Assembly (NCBI RefSeq): GCF_002196515.1
Contig: NZ_CP018835.1
Location: forward strand, 186,001 to 250,000
DNA length: 64,000 bases
DNA from: Vibrio gazogenes
GTDB taxonomy: Bacteria > Pseudomonadota > Gammaproteobacteria > Enterobacterales > Vibrionaceae
Reading direction: 5' to 3'
The notes under the pieces were generated by a model that ran no database searches, was not told the DNA's origin, and saw only the letters and a program-made list of their open reading frames with translations. Both the position numbers and the translations under genes were made by a program. Below are positions 30,282-41,108 of the stretch, in pieces (positions within the stretch are counted from its first letter, which is position 1; each line of letters opens with the position of its first letter).

Positions 30282-32647
30282 GTTCAGAGCAATCGAACAA
30301 CCGGCTGGCAATTGTCAGTATTGGATGCGTTTTCCCCGGTCAACGCGATTTTAATCATGTGTCAGAGCCACATGCATGGCAACAACTGGTGCAACAGCAT
30401 TACGGTTCGCCATGGCAGCATTTAGATACAGCGCTGGACGCCAAAGCTCCTCTCTCTATCGGCCAAGTCAGTGATGAGGGCTTTGATTTCAGAAAATTCG
30501 CGATCCCCCCGCTGTTTCGCAAGGCGGTTAGTAAAGAAACCCGGCTGGCATTGCTTGCGGCGGCAGATGTGTTCAAACAGATTTCGCTCCCTGAATCCCT
30601 ACGGGATCACTGTGATCAATTTTGTGCTGTGCATCTGGGGAGCGATGCAGCCTATCGTAATGCTGCGAAAGTTCAGGTACTACGTCTACTTGGCGATCAA
30701 TTGACAGAACATGGCAATACATCGCAAGAAACCGAACAACAGATTGATGCGTATAAACAGCAACTGGCGCAAAACTTGGGGGCCTCTTCCCATGACCGTA
30801 TCGGTGAAATGGCTTCCAGCATTCCAGCTCGGATTGCACATTTTGCTCAGACCCGCGGGAAATGTCAGACCATCGATGGTGCGGATCTCGGGGGATTGCG
30901 ACTTTTACAACTGGCGCAAGATAGCTTTCGCTGTCAAGACAGTCAGATTGCCCTTTTAACATCGATTCAATGTTTTCACCATGCCGAGCAAGCCAACCTG
31001 TTACTGGAACAAGGCGTCTGCGTAAATCAAACTTGGCTGGAAGGTGCGATTAGCCTGCTGGTTTGCCCCGTCAAAGTCGCTCAGGAGAACCAATGGCCGG
31101 TGCTTGCTGAATTAGGTGATATCGATACGCTGCCATCAACGGAGATAACCCCAGCGCCCAATAACTATTTTGCCGGTGCCAATCAGGTGTTCTGTCAATT
31201 ACTTGAGATGCTGCGTGCGCAACAACAGCACTGTTGCGGTCATTCATTCACCGGTCCCGGATGGCAAATTAGTCCGACATCGGTCAATAAGACAATTGCT
31301 CATCCACAGGCACCGATCCAGCTTTTGGATTATTGTCCGCTGACAGCGCTCGGTTGTGACAAGCCGCCATTTTGGCAAACGTTGGCCCAAGGGGACGATA
31401 CCATTCAGCCATTATCTGCCGAACAACTACATCAGGTGGCATTGTTTCGTCCCCATCCCCAGAAACTCAGCACCTATATTCACCAGGCGATGTGCTTTCC
31501 CAGCCACAAGATTCAGGATGTGACTGCCGAGAAGCCGATGATGCCAGCCAAGCAGCACCGCTTGGATGTCACCCAACAATACCTGCTCAATGCCAGTACA
31601 CGTTTATCGCTGCCATCACCCGATCCCCAGCGTCGTACCGCGATTATTGTCGCAACCAATTTATCGTTGACGCCAGATCGACTTCGTACTGTACGTCATT
31701 TATGGGATCAATTACCTCAGACGATCACACTCCCTCGTCCTCAGCCACAGCCGCAAAACCGTTGGAACTGGTATGGTGCCAGTGGTATCGGTTCAGCGAT
31801 GTTACTCGCGCAACAATTAGGGATTGAGGCTGACTGTTACGCGGTTGAAGCTGCATGTGCCAGCTCGATGGCTGCCCTGCATGATGCGGTGAGAGCATTG
31901 CAGTCGGGACGTTACGATCAAGTGATCGTCGCTGGTATTGAAATGGCTACGACGGAACGCGATTTAGTGTTGTGCAGTGCCCAGATGATGCTCTCAACAT
32001 CTCGGATCCGTCCGTTTGCCGATAAAAATGATGGCTTTACGCCCGGTGATGGCGGTGGGGTATTTATTCTCGCCCGTCAACCCGATAACTCAGCAGCACT
32101 TGCGACGATTCGTGCAATTTCAGGCTCATGTGACAGCCGCTCAATGACAGCACCGGATAAGGAAGGACAAGCTCTCGCGATAGAGAAAACACTGGCTCTG
32201 ACTGACGTAGCACCGGAGCAGGTTCAATATATTGAAGCTCACGGAACCGGAACCGCTCTGGGGGATATCTCAGAAATCAGTGCGATTCGACAACATTATC
32301 AGCGCGTAAACAGCGCAACAGATACAACACAACAACAGGTGCCATTATTCATTGGCTCGGTGAAATATAACTTCGGTCATTGCTTTGCCGGTGCCGCAGC
32401 ACTGAGCCTGTGTAAAGTGCTCAGTGCATTTGAACACGAACAGATGCCACCGATGCCGATCCACGGGCAAATCAACCCTCAGTTGATGCTAACGGATCTT
32501 CCGGCTGATATTCCTCAACAGCCGATACCTTGGCCTTACCCTGATGCGGGAGGACGTATCGCAGCCATCAACTCATTCGGTACAGGCGGGATCAATTACC
32601 ACCTGATTATCGAACAAGCCGGTGGTGCAACGGCTCACAGTGAATAA
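30278..32647 (+). CDS. pigJ: PigJ, ketosynthase with chain-length-factor-like half
   Basis: 789 residues (Serratia PigJ about 793). Transfers pyrrole-2-carbonyl from PigG onto malonyl-PigH with decarboxylation. The C-terminal half has the full ketosynthase triad: Cys in [11 protein letters not shown], His in [11 protein letters not shown] and His in [13 protein letters not shown]. The N-terminal half is a degenerate ketosynthase ([15 protein letters not shown] in place of the active cysteine), like a chain-length factor. Confidence 0.93.
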   Translation: MSSEQSNNRLAIVSIGCVFPGQRDFNHVSEPHAWQQLVQQHYGSPWQHLDTALDAKAPLSIGQVSDEGFDFRKFAIPPLFRKAVSKETRLALLAAADVFKQISLPESLRDHCDQFCAVHLGSDAAYRNAAKVQVLRLLGDQLTEHGNTSQETEQQIDAYKQQLAQNLGASSHDRIGEMASSIPARIAHFAQTRGKCQTIDGADLGGLRLLQLAQDSFRCQDSQIALLTSIQCFHHAEQANLLLEQGVCVNQTWLEGAISLLVCPVKVAQENQWPVLAELGDIDTLPSTEITPAPNNYFAGANQVFCQLLEMLRAQQQHCCGHSFTGPGWQISPTSVNKTIAHPQAPIQLLDYCPLTALGCDKPPFWQTLAQGDDTIQPLSAEQLHQVALFRPHPQKLSTYIHQAMCFPSHKIQDVTAEKPMMPAKQHRLDVTQQYLLNASTRLSLPSPDPQRRTAIIVATNLSLTPDRLRTVRHLWDQLPQTITLPRPQPQPQNRWNWYGASGIGSAMLLAQQLGIEADCYAVEAACASSMAALHDAVRALQSGRYDQVIVAGIEMATTERDLVLCSAQMMLSTSRIRPFADKNDGFTPGDGGGVFILARQPDNSAALATIRAISGSCDSRSMTAPDKEGQALAIEKTLALTDVAPEQVQYIEAHGTGTALGDISEISAIRQHYQRVNSATDTTQQQVPLFIGSVKYNFGHCFAGAAALSLCKVLSAFEHEQMPPMPIHGQINPQLMLTDLPADIPQQPIPWPYPDAGGRIAAINSFGTGGINYHLIIEQAGGATAHSE

Positions 32648-32685
32648 CGGGTATTGAGAACCATAAATGAAAGAAGGACAGAAAA

Positions 32686-33000
32686 ATGAAAACAATTGTG
32701 CATAAAATTCGCCTCAAAGATATCGCCCTGTACCACGAGTTCCGTGACTGGGTCATTCATACCGACTATCAAGCTTGTCATCAGCTTGATTCTGTTCTGG
32801 CATTTGATGTGATTGATGTCAGCCAGTCCGCCGATGCGCAATTCCATTTGATTGAGATCATTCGTGTCAGCGGTCTGGAAGCATTCGACCGTGATATGCA
32901 AACCCCAGTCTTTCAAAGTCTGGTTGCCCGTTTCGAGCAAATGGCCGAAGTCATTGAAGAAATTTCCGGAGAAAGAATCGGTAATGGTTATCAACAGTGA
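32686..33000 (+). CDS. pigK: PigK, small prodigiosin-cluster protein
   Basis: 104 residues, no domain of known catalytic function, acidic with a mixed alpha/beta ferredoxin-like layout (beta-strand TIVHKIRLK, then HLIEIIRVSGLEAFDRDM). Usual length for PigK, which is proposed to assist the folding or function of other Pig enzymes, perhaps PigJ. AGAAGGAC-like ribosome site; stop overlaps the pigL start. Confidence 0.88.
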   Translation: MKTIVHKIRLKDIALYHEFRDWVIHTDYQACHQLDSVLAFDVIDVSQSADAQFHLIEIIRVSGLEAFDRDMQTPVFQSLVARFEQMAEVIEEISGERIGNGYQQ

Positions 33001-33718
33001 AGACCATACACGCATCACCAATCAGTATTCAGCGGGCACGGATGTGCCTCGCTTGATGATTGCACAAGCGTGTTTCGATGCTCATACAACGGTCGCTGAC
33101 AGGCGGTCTCAAGTCAGGCAGCAAGCGCGTTGGCAAACCAAACGATGGCTGAATCAGGTGTGGCAGACCACTGGTGAACCGCTAGACCACCTGACCGAAA
33201 ACACAGTTTCACAGAAAACCAAGTGCTTTGAATTTAATGTCATATATACTCAGCAAGGTCAGCCATTTGGCTTTCATCCAGACTTAGGTGTTCGCGGTGT
33301 GTCAGTCAGTCACAGTGGTATCTGGTATGCGATGGCCACCGCATCACAACCGTCATTAGGGATTGATCTCCAGTGCTACCGACATTTTGGCCCGTCAGCC
33401 CGGCAATGGGCTTTCACTGCCGAAGAACGTACGCAGTCCATAACGTTCCTTTGTGCAACTTGGGCGATACGAGAAGCCTTTTTAAAGAGTCATGGTGTCG
33501 GGCTGCCACATTTATTACGCACCATCGACATCGACTGGCAACAACAGCGGGTATCAGATCCTACCGCAAACCTGAGTGAACGGATGTTCTGGATGGTTTA
33601 TGGCTTATATTGGGTTTGCGCAATCTGTTATTGCCCTGAAAGCGATTGTTCAAAATGGGATGTATCCCGCCTTGTACCATTGACCGTTTCATCCGCCAGG
33701 AGCCCATCACTATGTTGA
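32984..33718 (+). CDS. pigL: PigL, phosphopantetheinyl transferase
   Basis: 244 residues from the ATG at 32984, inside the end of pigK. Attaches phosphopantetheine to PigG and PigH carriers. Sfp-type motifs: LGIDLQ (usually GVDIE), FTAEERTQ, and WAIREAFLK (usually WxxKEAxxK), so the first acidic metal ligand is kept in altered form. Coupled to pigK and overlaps pigM by seven bases. Confidence 0.88.
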   Translation: MVINSEDHTRITNQYSAGTDVPRLMIAQACFDAHTTVADRRSQVRQQARWQTKRWLNQVWQTTGEPLDHLTENTVSQKTKCFEFNVIYTQQGQPFGFHPDLGVRGVSVSHSGIWYAMATASQPSLGIDLQCYRHFGPSARQWAFTAEERTQSITFLCATWAIREAFLKSHGVGLPHLLRTIDIDWQQQRVSDPTANLSERMFWMVYGLYWVCAICYCPESDCSKWDVSRLVPLTVSSARSPSLC

Positions 33719-34761
33719 CGACATCATTTGAACAAAACTTGGCTGATGCGATTGAAGTTGCTCGTTCAGCACCCTCTTCTCATAATTGTCAGCCTTGGGC
33801 TGTGCACTATTCCCCCGTATCCCACACTGGCTGTCTGGCCATTGATCGGCGCCGGGCTTTGAAAGGTCTGCCATCATTAGAAAACGAAATGCTGATGAGC
33901 TGTGGGATTTTCTTTCAGCATATTGAGACATTAATGTGTCACGCCGGCACTCCGCTACAGTGGACATGGTTTAATGCGTTTCATACCACACCGACACTCC
34001 CTCAAGAACAAGATGGTCTCATCTGTTTTTGTCCGACAGAGCCGCAAACTGCAAATCCAGATGCTTATCATGAGCTGGCAGAGCAGATTCGCCATCGTCA
34101 TACCAACCGAATGCCCTACGAAACGACGACGCTCTCCGCACAACAACAGTTTCAGCTTCGGGAAATATTCACCGATGCCCCAGTCCGGTTAGACATATGG
34201 CAAAATCAAACCAGTCGTAAACAGGTTGCTGATTTAGTGTATCAATATGCGGCCCTGGACTTTGCCGACAAAGCAGCTTGGCAGGAAACTTATAGTTTTA
34301 TTCATTTTGATAAAAACAAGCCGGTTGAGGATGGGTTTTACCTCCATCATCTATTTGGCAAAATCCCTGCCTATATGGCGTGGTTGTTCCGGATCGGTTT
34401 TCATCCGAAACTGAACCGATTCACACGCCTTTTGCGGTTACCCCAGTTCATGGCGCGCGAGTTCTCGAAACTCACCGGACAAGGTCCGCAATATCTGGCG
34501 CTGAGCCTTCCCGATCCCAACCCGCACAATCTATTTGTGACCGGTATGAGATTGGCTCAAGTGTGGTTATTACTCGAGCAATGGGGTTGGGGGATTCACC
34601 CACTCAGTGTGCTCGTTCAACACGATTTACCCAAAACAACACTGGCAAATACGCTGGGAATGACTCATCTGCCAATATTTTTTGCCCGATTTGGGCAAAT
34701 CAAAATTGCAGCAGAGGTTTCGCCCCGACGTCATTTAGACAGTATTTTAACGATCGATTGA
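33712..34761 (+). CDS. pigM: PigM, nitroreductase-family oxidoreductase
   Basis: 349 residues, ATG at 33712 with CCAGGAG nine bases upstream; earlier in-frame codons lie in pigL. Oxidises the alcohol HBM to the aldehyde HBC in the MBC branch. Nitroreductase-like FMN fold: SAPSSHNCQPWAVHY near the start and LALSLPDPNPHNLFVTGMRLAQVWLLLEQWGWGIHPLSV near the end. Confidence 0.88.
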   Translation: MLTTSFEQNLADAIEVARSAPSSHNCQPWAVHYSPVSHTGCLAIDRRRALKGLPSLENEMLMSCGIFFQHIETLMCHAGTPLQWTWFNAFHTTPTLPQEQDGLICFCPTEPQTANPDAYHELAEQIRHRHTNRMPYETTTLSAQQQFQLREIFTDAPVRLDIWQNQTSRKQVADLVYQYAALDFADKAAWQETYSFIHFDKNKPVEDGFYLHHLFGKIPAYMAWLFRIGFHPKLNRFTRLLRLPQFMAREFSKLTGQGPQYLALSLPDPNPHNLFVTGMRLAQVWLLLEQWGWGIHPLSVLVQHDLPKTTLANTLGMTHLPIFFARFGQIKIAAEVSPRRHLDSILTID

Positions 34762-34833
34762 TTTTTTAACGATCGATGAAGCCCTCAGCGACAAGAGGGA
34801 AAATATAAATTGTCCTCGCAAGAAGGAGTTACT

Positions 34834-35562
34834 ATGGAAATTTGGATCACGTTAGTTGTCATTATGTTGGTTTTATCCGGCCTGTCTTATCGTGCCACTC
34901 GAAAAGCACAAGATACCCGCCCTATGTTTGTCTGGGGATTTAATAGTATGGCCCCTGTTGCCCTCGCCTATTGTTATTGGGGAACGGGTGATTTTGGACA
35001 TAAAGCCTTAATTATTATATTTGTCGGCTTTTATTTACTGCGGATGAATATTGTATTAACACGTTGGTATGTGAACACAGCCGCAGCGAAGCTCGGTGGC
35101 GTTATTCCCGAACAACAACAACCAATGCTGGCGGTGATGATGGTCAATATTTTTGGTTGGCTCTACTGCTTACCGTTTTACTGGGCGGCAGATCAGCAAG
35201 GGCCATTCGGCGCCATGCAATGGCTGGCAATTGTTGTCTACATTATTGGCACCATTTACCACTTCGGGAGCGACTATCAGAAGCGCCGTTTCAAACAGAA
35301 CCCGAACAATCGCGGCAGACTGTTAAACACTGGTTTTTGGGGGACATCCCGTCATCCCAATTACTTTGGTGATTTCCTGATTTTTGTCAGTTTCGGGCTG
35401 CTCGCCAATCATTGGATTGGGCTGATTGCTCCCCTCACGAATATCGGACAATATTATGGTGACGCTATTCCGAAAAGTGAAAAAATGTCTGGCGAACGCT
35501 ATGGTGAACAGTGGGAAAATTATAAGCGTAAAGTGAAATGTTTTATTCCGTTTGTCGTGTAA
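34834..35562 (+). CDS. pigN: PigN, membrane protein acting with PigF
   Basis: 242 residues, ATG at 34834 with AAGGAG upstream. Six hydrophobic helices; the SRHPNYFGDFLIFVSFGLL segment places it in the isoprenylcysteine methyltransferase / steroid-reductase membrane family (DUF1295 type). Known to be needed with PigF for methylation of the bipyrrole in Serratia. Last pig gene, before a strong terminator. Confidence 0.9.
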   Translation: MEIWITLVVIMLVLSGLSYRATRKAQDTRPMFVWGFNSMAPVALAYCYWGTGDFGHKALIIIFVGFYLLRMNIVLTRWYVNTAAAKLGGVIPEQQQPMLAVMMVNIFGWLYCLPFYWAADQQGPFGAMQWLAIVVYIIGTIYHFGSDYQKRRFKQNPNNRGRLLNTGFWGTSRHPNYFGDFLIFVSFGLLANHWIGLIAPLTNIGQYYGDAIPKSEKMSGERYGEQWENYKRKVKCFIPFVV

Positions 35563-35594
35563 CCTGAGACCACATCATTAAAACCAATTCAAAC

Positions 35595-35628
35595 AACCAG
35601 TCCGTTTTTGGGCTGGTTGTTTTTTTTC
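35595..35628 (+). terminator. End-of-cluster terminator
   Basis: AACCAGTCC (35595-35603) pairs with GGGCTGGTT (35610-35618, one wobble) over GTTTTT, followed by eight T's. Strong intrinsic terminator closing the pig operon. Confidence 0.88.
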
Positions 35629-35820
35629 GGCTAAGCCAATTAATGACCGATTTGATGCGTCATAATCAGCGTGATTTCCTTTAGAGACATAAAAGATACA
35701 TATATAGACACAATGTCTCATTTGTTTTATTTATTATTTTAGAATGAAGTAGAACAATGACATGCTTGATCTGAGTTGATCAAATGGAATTTTATTCATT
35801 CACCCGCAAAGGAAAATCAT

Positions 35821-37386
35821 ATGATACAAATTCATCGCGTAAAAATACTACGACGGCAGTGGCTCACATGGGGTTTACTACTACTCTCTGGTACCGTATC
35901 CGCACATATGCAACGACCCGACCTTCGTGCAAAACAGGTCATTGATGATGCTTCCGGTGCAGCTGCGCTCTATCATCATGTCGGCGTCATTGAGAATCAG
36001 GTAATTTATAAGCAACATGGTATTTGGCGACGAGGTCCCGTATTACCGGTACAAGGATATAGTTTTTCATATCGACATATTGGTATCAGCCATCAGTTAA
36101 TTGTAATTGGCGAGCGCAACAAAGGGTTGGCCTGGGTTTTCCGCCGTTCAGGCAATCAATGGCAGCAAGAAGCGATACTGACCCCGCCCTCAGGACAAGG
36201 CAGTGTCGGTTATGGTGAGTCTGTTTATGTTGATGACCATCTTATTGCTGTTGCAGATGTTCGCGAGCAACTTGTTTATCTTTACACCCAATCACAAGGT
36301 CAATGGGAACTCAGCACAACCCTCAGTGCCGAAGAGCTTCCTCGTCCCAATTTGGAATCTTTTGGGATTACAATACGACGGGTTCAGAATGAACTTTATA
36401 TCAGTGATTCTGACGCAGATCGTCTTTTAGTCTTTAAACAAACACATGGTCGCTGGCAAAGAACTCAGGTGATTGAAGCACCGGCCAACGATGATTTAGA
36501 TTACAGTGTGAAATTTTCTTTTGCATTTGATGTCAATCGTCATGTCCTTGCAGTGAGCAGTTATATGCTCGGTTCTGGCTATGTTCGTATCTATACACGT
36601 CGTCATGTCGGACAACCTTGGCAATACTCGCAAACCATTTATCAATCCGATATTGATTCCGAGCAAGGATATTTTGGTCATGATGTCGAACTGGAAGGTA
36701 CAACATTATTGATTGGTGATGATGAACTGCAAAAAATCTATCGTTTTGATTTAAACAGACGAGGACAATGGCAATATAGCAATGTTCTGACGAATGAATC
36801 CCCTAACCTTAATTTTGGATACTCTTTTGGATTTAGTCGGGGAACGTTATTGGTCGGGGCAGATCATCCCATGTTGTATACGCATCCCACCCCAACCGTC
36901 ACCCTTTCAGGGCATGTGCTGACAGAAAACTTCTTACCCGTTTCAAATGTCAAAGTGAAAGGCTATCTGAGTCAGCCAAAGTCTAATGAATACGGTGAAT
37001 ATACACTTGAGGTTCCTCTGTTTTGGTCTGGCTCACTTCAAGCACAAATCAAATCGATTACCTCTCAACCCGAAAAAATCAGGCCTGTTGTACGGGATAC
37101 CGCCGTGAATGATTTGGTGTTTGAACAGCCTTACTATGTAGATGCGAGCGCGGTCATTTCTGGTTCGCGGCGAGGATGTATTGATCGGGATATGAAATTT
37201 GCAGAAATCCCAACTGACCAGCAACAAAATACGACTGGACGGGTAATTTTCTTCCATACCTTATATGGTTGGCATGGCACACTCACTCCCGTATCCGATA
37301 TTTGTCAGTATTCACCGGCATCGATTCCGGTTGATTTTATGCAAGATCAGATGCTGTTCCAATTCACCTCAAGCGCAAAAGAATAA
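35821..37386 (+). CDS. Secreted FG-GAP-type repeat protein
   Basis: 521 residues from the ATG at 35821, chosen for AAGGAAAATC upstream. Signal peptide (about 1-31, basic start then WLTWGLLLLSGTVSAHM). Repeated blade-like segments with IVIGERNKGLAWVF, VYVDDHLIAVADVREQLVYLY, LYISDSDADRLLVFKQT, LLIGDDELQKIYRFD (100-370) resemble a beta-propeller of integrin FG-GAP type. The C-terminus has a small carboxypeptidase-regulatory-like domain (TVTLSGHVLTENFLPVSNVKVKG). Periplasmic or secreted; function not recognised. Stands alone after the pig terminator. Confidence 0.7.
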   Translation: MIQIHRVKILRRQWLTWGLLLLSGTVSAHMQRPDLRAKQVIDDASGAAALYHHVGVIENQVIYKQHGIWRRGPVLPVQGYSFSYRHIGISHQLIVIGERNKGLAWVFRRSGNQWQQEAILTPPSGQGSVGYGESVYVDDHLIAVADVREQLVYLYTQSQGQWELSTTLSAEELPRPNLESFGITIRRVQNELYISDSDADRLLVFKQTHGRWQRTQVIEAPANDDLDYSVKFSFAFDVNRHVLAVSSYMLGSGYVRIYTRRHVGQPWQYSQTIYQSDIDSEQGYFGHDVELEGTTLLIGDDELQKIYRFDLNRRGQWQYSNVLTNESPNLNFGYSFGFSRGTLLVGADHPMLYTHPTPTVTLSGHVLTENFLPVSNVKVKGYLSQPKSNEYGEYTLEVPLFWSGSLQAQIKSITSQPEKIRPVVRDTAVNDLVFEQPYYVDASAVISGSRRGCIDRDMKFAEIPTDQQQNTTGRVIFFHTLYGWHGTLTPVSDICQYSPASIPVDFMQDQMLFQFTSSAKE

Positions 37387-37448
37387 GATGCTGCACTGGA
37401 GATGTTTGGTTGAGGCATGGATGAAGATGACCCGACGTCTCCAGAGAA

Positions 37449-39185
37449 CTAGCGGTTTTCACTAAGGTATTTATTGACGATTGCTTGGATATGATGCTTT
37501 CTGAACGGTTTAACGATAAAGTCATCCATTCCCGCCATCAGACATTTGTCCCGATCTTCCGGTGTTGAGTGGGCAGTTAAGGCCACGACTGGTGTAAGAA
37601 TATTGTGATGACGTAATCTTTTCGTCGCTTCTATCCCATCCATTACCGGCATAGAAATATCCATCAGAATCAGGTCAAAATTGGTATTCTCTGCAATAAC
37701 ATCGAGAAACTCTTGCCCATTTCCAGCAATAGTGACACCGTAACCCATTTGTTCTAACAGAATTTGAATGACCATCTGGTTGGTTTTTGTATCTTCAACC
37801 ACTAACACATTCTTCTGGGTAGCTGGCTTGTATGAGGACGGCGTACTCGGTGGTAATTCGGATTGAGAGGCCTGATAGTTTTTTTTCAAACACAGCGGTA
37901 AGGTGACATGAAAAGTTGTCCCTTTGGCTAATCGACTTTCAACATGAATTTGTCCCCCCATAAGATCAACAAGATGCTTGGTAATCGCTAAGCCAAGTCC
38001 TGTCCCCCCATAGTTCCTTGTTTTGGTACTGTCAGCCTGAATAAACGGAGTGAATAAATGATGCAGTTTCTCTGGCTTAATCCCAATACCGGTATCAGCA
38101 ACAATAATTGTCAACTGATCATCCGCTGTATTGAGTTCAACGCTAACTTCGCCTTCATCCGTAAATTTGATCGCATTACCCACCAGATTAAAAATAATCT
38201 GCATAAGCCGGACTGGATCAACAAAATATTCATATTGGTCTGAAACCTGAGCTGAAATGTGAAACGCCAGATTTTTTTGTTCGGCATTATTTTGATAATG
38301 TTCCAGAGAGCCGAGCAGACGTTCGTTTAAATTAGTCCATTGGCGATGTAATTTAAAGTGTCCGGATTCAATCTGACTGACATCCAAAATATCGCCGATA
38401 ATCACGTGTAGTAATTCCGCAGAATGTCCCATACGTGTTAATAAATCACTCTGATAGTCATCGGAGCTTTGCTGCAAGATATCGATGATACCAATTACCG
38501 CATTCAGCGGTGTTCTCAGTTCATGACTCATCATTGCGAGAAACTGAGATTTAGTTTCATTCGCTTGTTCGGCAATCTGCCGGGCTTCTTGTAACTCTTT
38601 AGTTCGCTGATCAACAATATTTTGCAGGGCTTCTTTGTGCTCGATTTCACTGATTGCACGTTCGATCAGTGGCCGAAAACGGAGGAACGTTGACTTGGTA
38701 TCGGTGTTGAATTGACCATTTTCAGATCCGAGTAATAAGAGAACCGAGTCGCTGGCTTGCGCTCGGATACCAATCATCAGAGCCATCCTGATACTTTGCC
38801 TGAGCGATTCACTTAAAAAGCTAAACTCAGCTAGAGAATCGGGCTGGAACAGTAAAATACATTCTCCATCAAGCACTCGCTGAAATTTATTACCGTGGCG
38901 CCAGTGTCTGTCTTTAAATACGCGATTGGTCGTCAGAAACGTGGTAAATGTCAGTTCTGATTTTTGTTTGGAAATGACGATAAAGTCGCTGAAATCAATG
39001 TATTGCCCCAGCACTTTTTGGAGTTCATCAAATATCTGATATTTGTTTTCAGAATTACTTAACGCCGATAGGGTCGCCAGAATAGTTCGGTTTTCTTCAG
39101 CCAGACTGATTTCCCGCTCCCGACATCGCCTCAACTCGAGTAAGGTTTCATTCAACACTTCGATATGCTCAAGATTCTTCATCAC
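37449..39185 (-). CDS. Hybrid sensor histidine kinase of the NahK/VpsS type
   Basis: 578 residues, no membrane segment. Residues 50-180 a GAF-like sensor, coiled coil 185-210, HisKA with FLAMMSHELRTPLNAV (His221), HATPase with NLVGNAIKFTDEG and GGTGLGLAITKHLV, then a receiver domain from about 454 (LVVEDTKTNQM, LILMDISMPVMDG). It signals onward through a phosphotransfer protein. Overlaps the FIST gene by four bases, the NosP-kinase arrangement in which nitric oxide bound to NosP alters kinase output and thereby biofilm or quorum responses; in V. cholerae the homologous pair is VpsS. Confidence 0.8.
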   Translation of the reverse strand: MMKNLEHIEVLNETLLELRRCREREISLAEENRTILATLSALSNSENKYQIFDELQKVLGQYIDFSDFIVISKQKSELTFTTFLTTNRVFKDRHWRHGNKFQRVLDGECILLFQPDSLAEFSFLSESLRQSIRMALMIGIRAQASDSVLLLLGSENGQFNTDTKSTFLRFRPLIERAISEIEHKEALQNIVDQRTKELQEARQIAEQANETKSQFLAMMSHELRTPLNAVIGIIDILQQSSDDYQSDLLTRMGHSAELLHVIIGDILDVSQIESGHFKLHRQWTNLNERLLGSLEHYQNNAEQKNLAFHISAQVSDQYEYFVDPVRLMQIIFNLVGNAIKFTDEGEVSVELNTADDQLTIIVADTGIGIKPEKLHHLFTPFIQADSTKTRNYGGTGLGLAITKHLVDLMGGQIHVESRLAKGTTFHVTLPLCLKKNYQASQSELPPSTPSSYKPATQKNVLVVEDTKTNQMVIQILLEQMGYGVTIAGNGQEFLDVIAENTNFDLILMDISMPVMDGIEATKRLRHHNILTPVVALTAHSTPEDRDKCLMAGMDDFIVKPFRKHHIQAIVNKYLSENR

Positions 39186-40402
39186 GAGAAAGACTCCGGC
39201 TCATATAAAATGGCAGATGAAATCATCAAGTTACCATGCGCATTTTCACCACCGACAAACTGCCCTTGCTCACCATAAGTAAACGGACAGATAAAAGGCT
39301 TGCCGTTTAACTGCTCACACATCTGTTTCTGTACACTCTGAATATCACTGCCCAATCGAGCCATAGCACCGGCACAAAAAATCGAGATGGCACCAAGAAT
39401 CTCCGAGTGAGTATAATTCTTAGCCCGGGCTTCTTTCAAAACTCTCGCCGCTCGATTCACTAACTGTTCCTGAGAACCGGTCATTAATGTCACTTCTTCA
39501 CCGACCTGAACATCAGCAAACAATTCCAGTCCACCCCGCTCCGTGATTTGTCTGGGATGGGTCAGCTTATAATAAGGCTGTTCGTAGATTTGTCCGGCAA
39601 TACGTCCGAGCGGAAAACTCGTAATGTGTTGATAGACATATTCATCAGAAATCAGTCGATTCGAATGATCACTGATCCAAGCCTTATAAACATCAATTGC
39701 TGGTTCATGATCAATTTCTTCTAATAGGCGGCCACGGGATTTGGTAATGGTTCCAACGCATTCAGTCGGAGAATAACCGGCACAGAAGCCTGTCGCCACG
39801 GCACTGATAGGAAAACATAGTTGAATGGCAACCGCATTGCCAGACCAGCCTTTATCGGTCATCACTGACCATCGCTGCTGAATAAAGTTATCCGCTGCAC
39901 TACCGCCAATTATCGGTACTGGCATACCAAAAGCAGCATCTATTGCAGCAATAATTTCTTCTTCATATCCGGGAATCGCATGTAAAACAACCAAGTCAGG
40001 GACTTCGCCACAGCGTTGTGCATGCTCTAATGCCTGCTGAATAGCGTCTTGAACAGCATCATTGATTGTGGCGTGATTTGCTAATTCAGCAAATCCTGTT
40101 CCGAACGTACAGGTATCATGCTGAATGGCCATTAAGGCAACCGTTGGGCCGTTAAAATAGCCTTTCTCTGTCATGACACCTTGATATGACGAACACCCGA
40201 CGATCGGGACATTCGGTAACTGACGAACCAGCTCTTGCCATAAGACTTCCGGTGCATACTCTTCCGTATAGTAAAAAAATACACCGCGCAAGTGAGGATG
40301 ATCTAACGCAGATACAAGTGAAGTCACGGCCGCAACCGGATCAATAACCTGAGAAACTTGAGTTAAAAATCGCATCTTGCCACCGTTCATCATTCTTGTC
40401 AT
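39182..40402 (-). CDS. nosP: NosP-like FIST-domain nitric oxide sensor
   Basis: 406 residues; several ATGs occur in the first ten codons, and the one at 40375 (GGTGG upstream) is equally plausible. FIST_N (about 25-200: GVFFYYTEEYAPEVLWQELV, VPIVGCSSYQGVMT, IIGGSAADN) and FIST_C (about 215-385: EIDHEPAIDVYKAWISDH, ISIFCAGAMARL). Family members bind heme or small ligands; NosP binds heme-NO and regulates the adjacent kinase. Cytosolic. Confidence 0.8.
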   Translation of the reverse strand: MTRMMNGGKMRFLTQVSQVIDPVAAVTSLVSALDHPHLRGVFFYYTEEYAPEVLWQELVRQLPNVPIVGCSSYQGVMTEKGYFNGPTVALMAIQHDTCTFGTGFAELANHATINDAVQDAIQQALEHAQRCGEVPDLVVLHAIPGYEEEIIAAIDAAFGMPVPIIGGSAADNFIQQRWSVMTDKGWSGNAVAIQLCFPISAVATGFCAGYSPTECVGTITKSRGRLLEEIDHEPAIDVYKAWISDHSNRLISDEYVYQHITSFPLGRIAGQIYEQPYYKLTHPRQITERGGLELFADVQVGEEVTLMTGSQEQLVNRAARVLKEARAKNYTHSEILGAISIFCAGAMARLGSDIQSVQKQMCEQLNGKPFICPFTYGEQGQFVGGENAHGNLMISSAILYEPESFS

Positions 40403-40456
40403 TTGTTGGGCATTCTAACAATAATTATATCAGATACAATCAACTCAGCAGTGTTT

Positions 40457-40816
40457 CTATCTGTTTTTTATATGGATAATATATTTTTTATGCATACCTG
40501 TAACTAAAGTAAACTGGTCGCGATTTTCAAGCATCAAAGTCAGCTTCATCTGGCCATCGTCATTTTCCTCAATTTGTGAGGATTGCTCTACAATTGACCA
40601 ACTTTTTTGCGCTGGGAAAATGGTAATGCTCCCCGCGTCTTTACCTGTAGTAATGAGAGTCGATTGACCATCAATCGCAACCTGACACGGATAGTCACAA
40701 GACAATTGTTCAGGCTTCGAATAGCGATAAGTTCGCCAGAAAAATGCAGCAACTAAAATCGTTAAAATCACGACAATATGGATCAATCTCTGTTTGGTGA
40801 GTTTTTCTGCGGGCAT
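40457..40816 (-). CDS. Small single-span membrane protein next to fnr
   Basis: 119 residues from the ATG at 40816; the longer frame to 40966 has a Cys/Ser-rich N-terminus unlike the rest and is probably not translated. One membrane helix (about 12-30, IHIVVILTILVAAFFW) then a periplasmic beta-rich domain with a CDYPC pair. Divergent from fnr. Unrecognised conserved-type protein. Confidence 0.6.
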   Translation of the reverse strand: MPAEKLTKQRLIHIVVILTILVAAFFWRTYRYSKPEQLSCDYPCQVAIDGQSTLITTGKDAGSITIFPAQKSWSIVEQSSQIEENDDGQMKLTLMLENRDQFTLVTGMHKKYIIHIKNR

Positions 40817-41108
40817 AGTGACTTCAATATTCTCAATTTTCAGATGAACAGCCGACAAAGACTGTTGAAAAGCGATTAGTCTACCACTGAAGCCTGAACG
40901 GAGGAAATTCGATTCGAATGATTTGTATGCCATAAGTAGCGTGTTACAATGGAGGTATATGCTCATTACCTTGAGTCAGAAGATGTGACAAGAATACAGG
41001 TCTCATTCAGGTAAAGTTTATCTGTCAATTTTACAAGAACGCTATATAATCCCCTGATTCCTGTACTCTTTTTTTGACTATTCTTTATGTTCAAGGAATG
41101 GTAAAATA

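Noticed and set aside
35563..35820. Second dif-like site after the pig cluster
   Set aside because: No TTATGTTAAAT-like arm found there.
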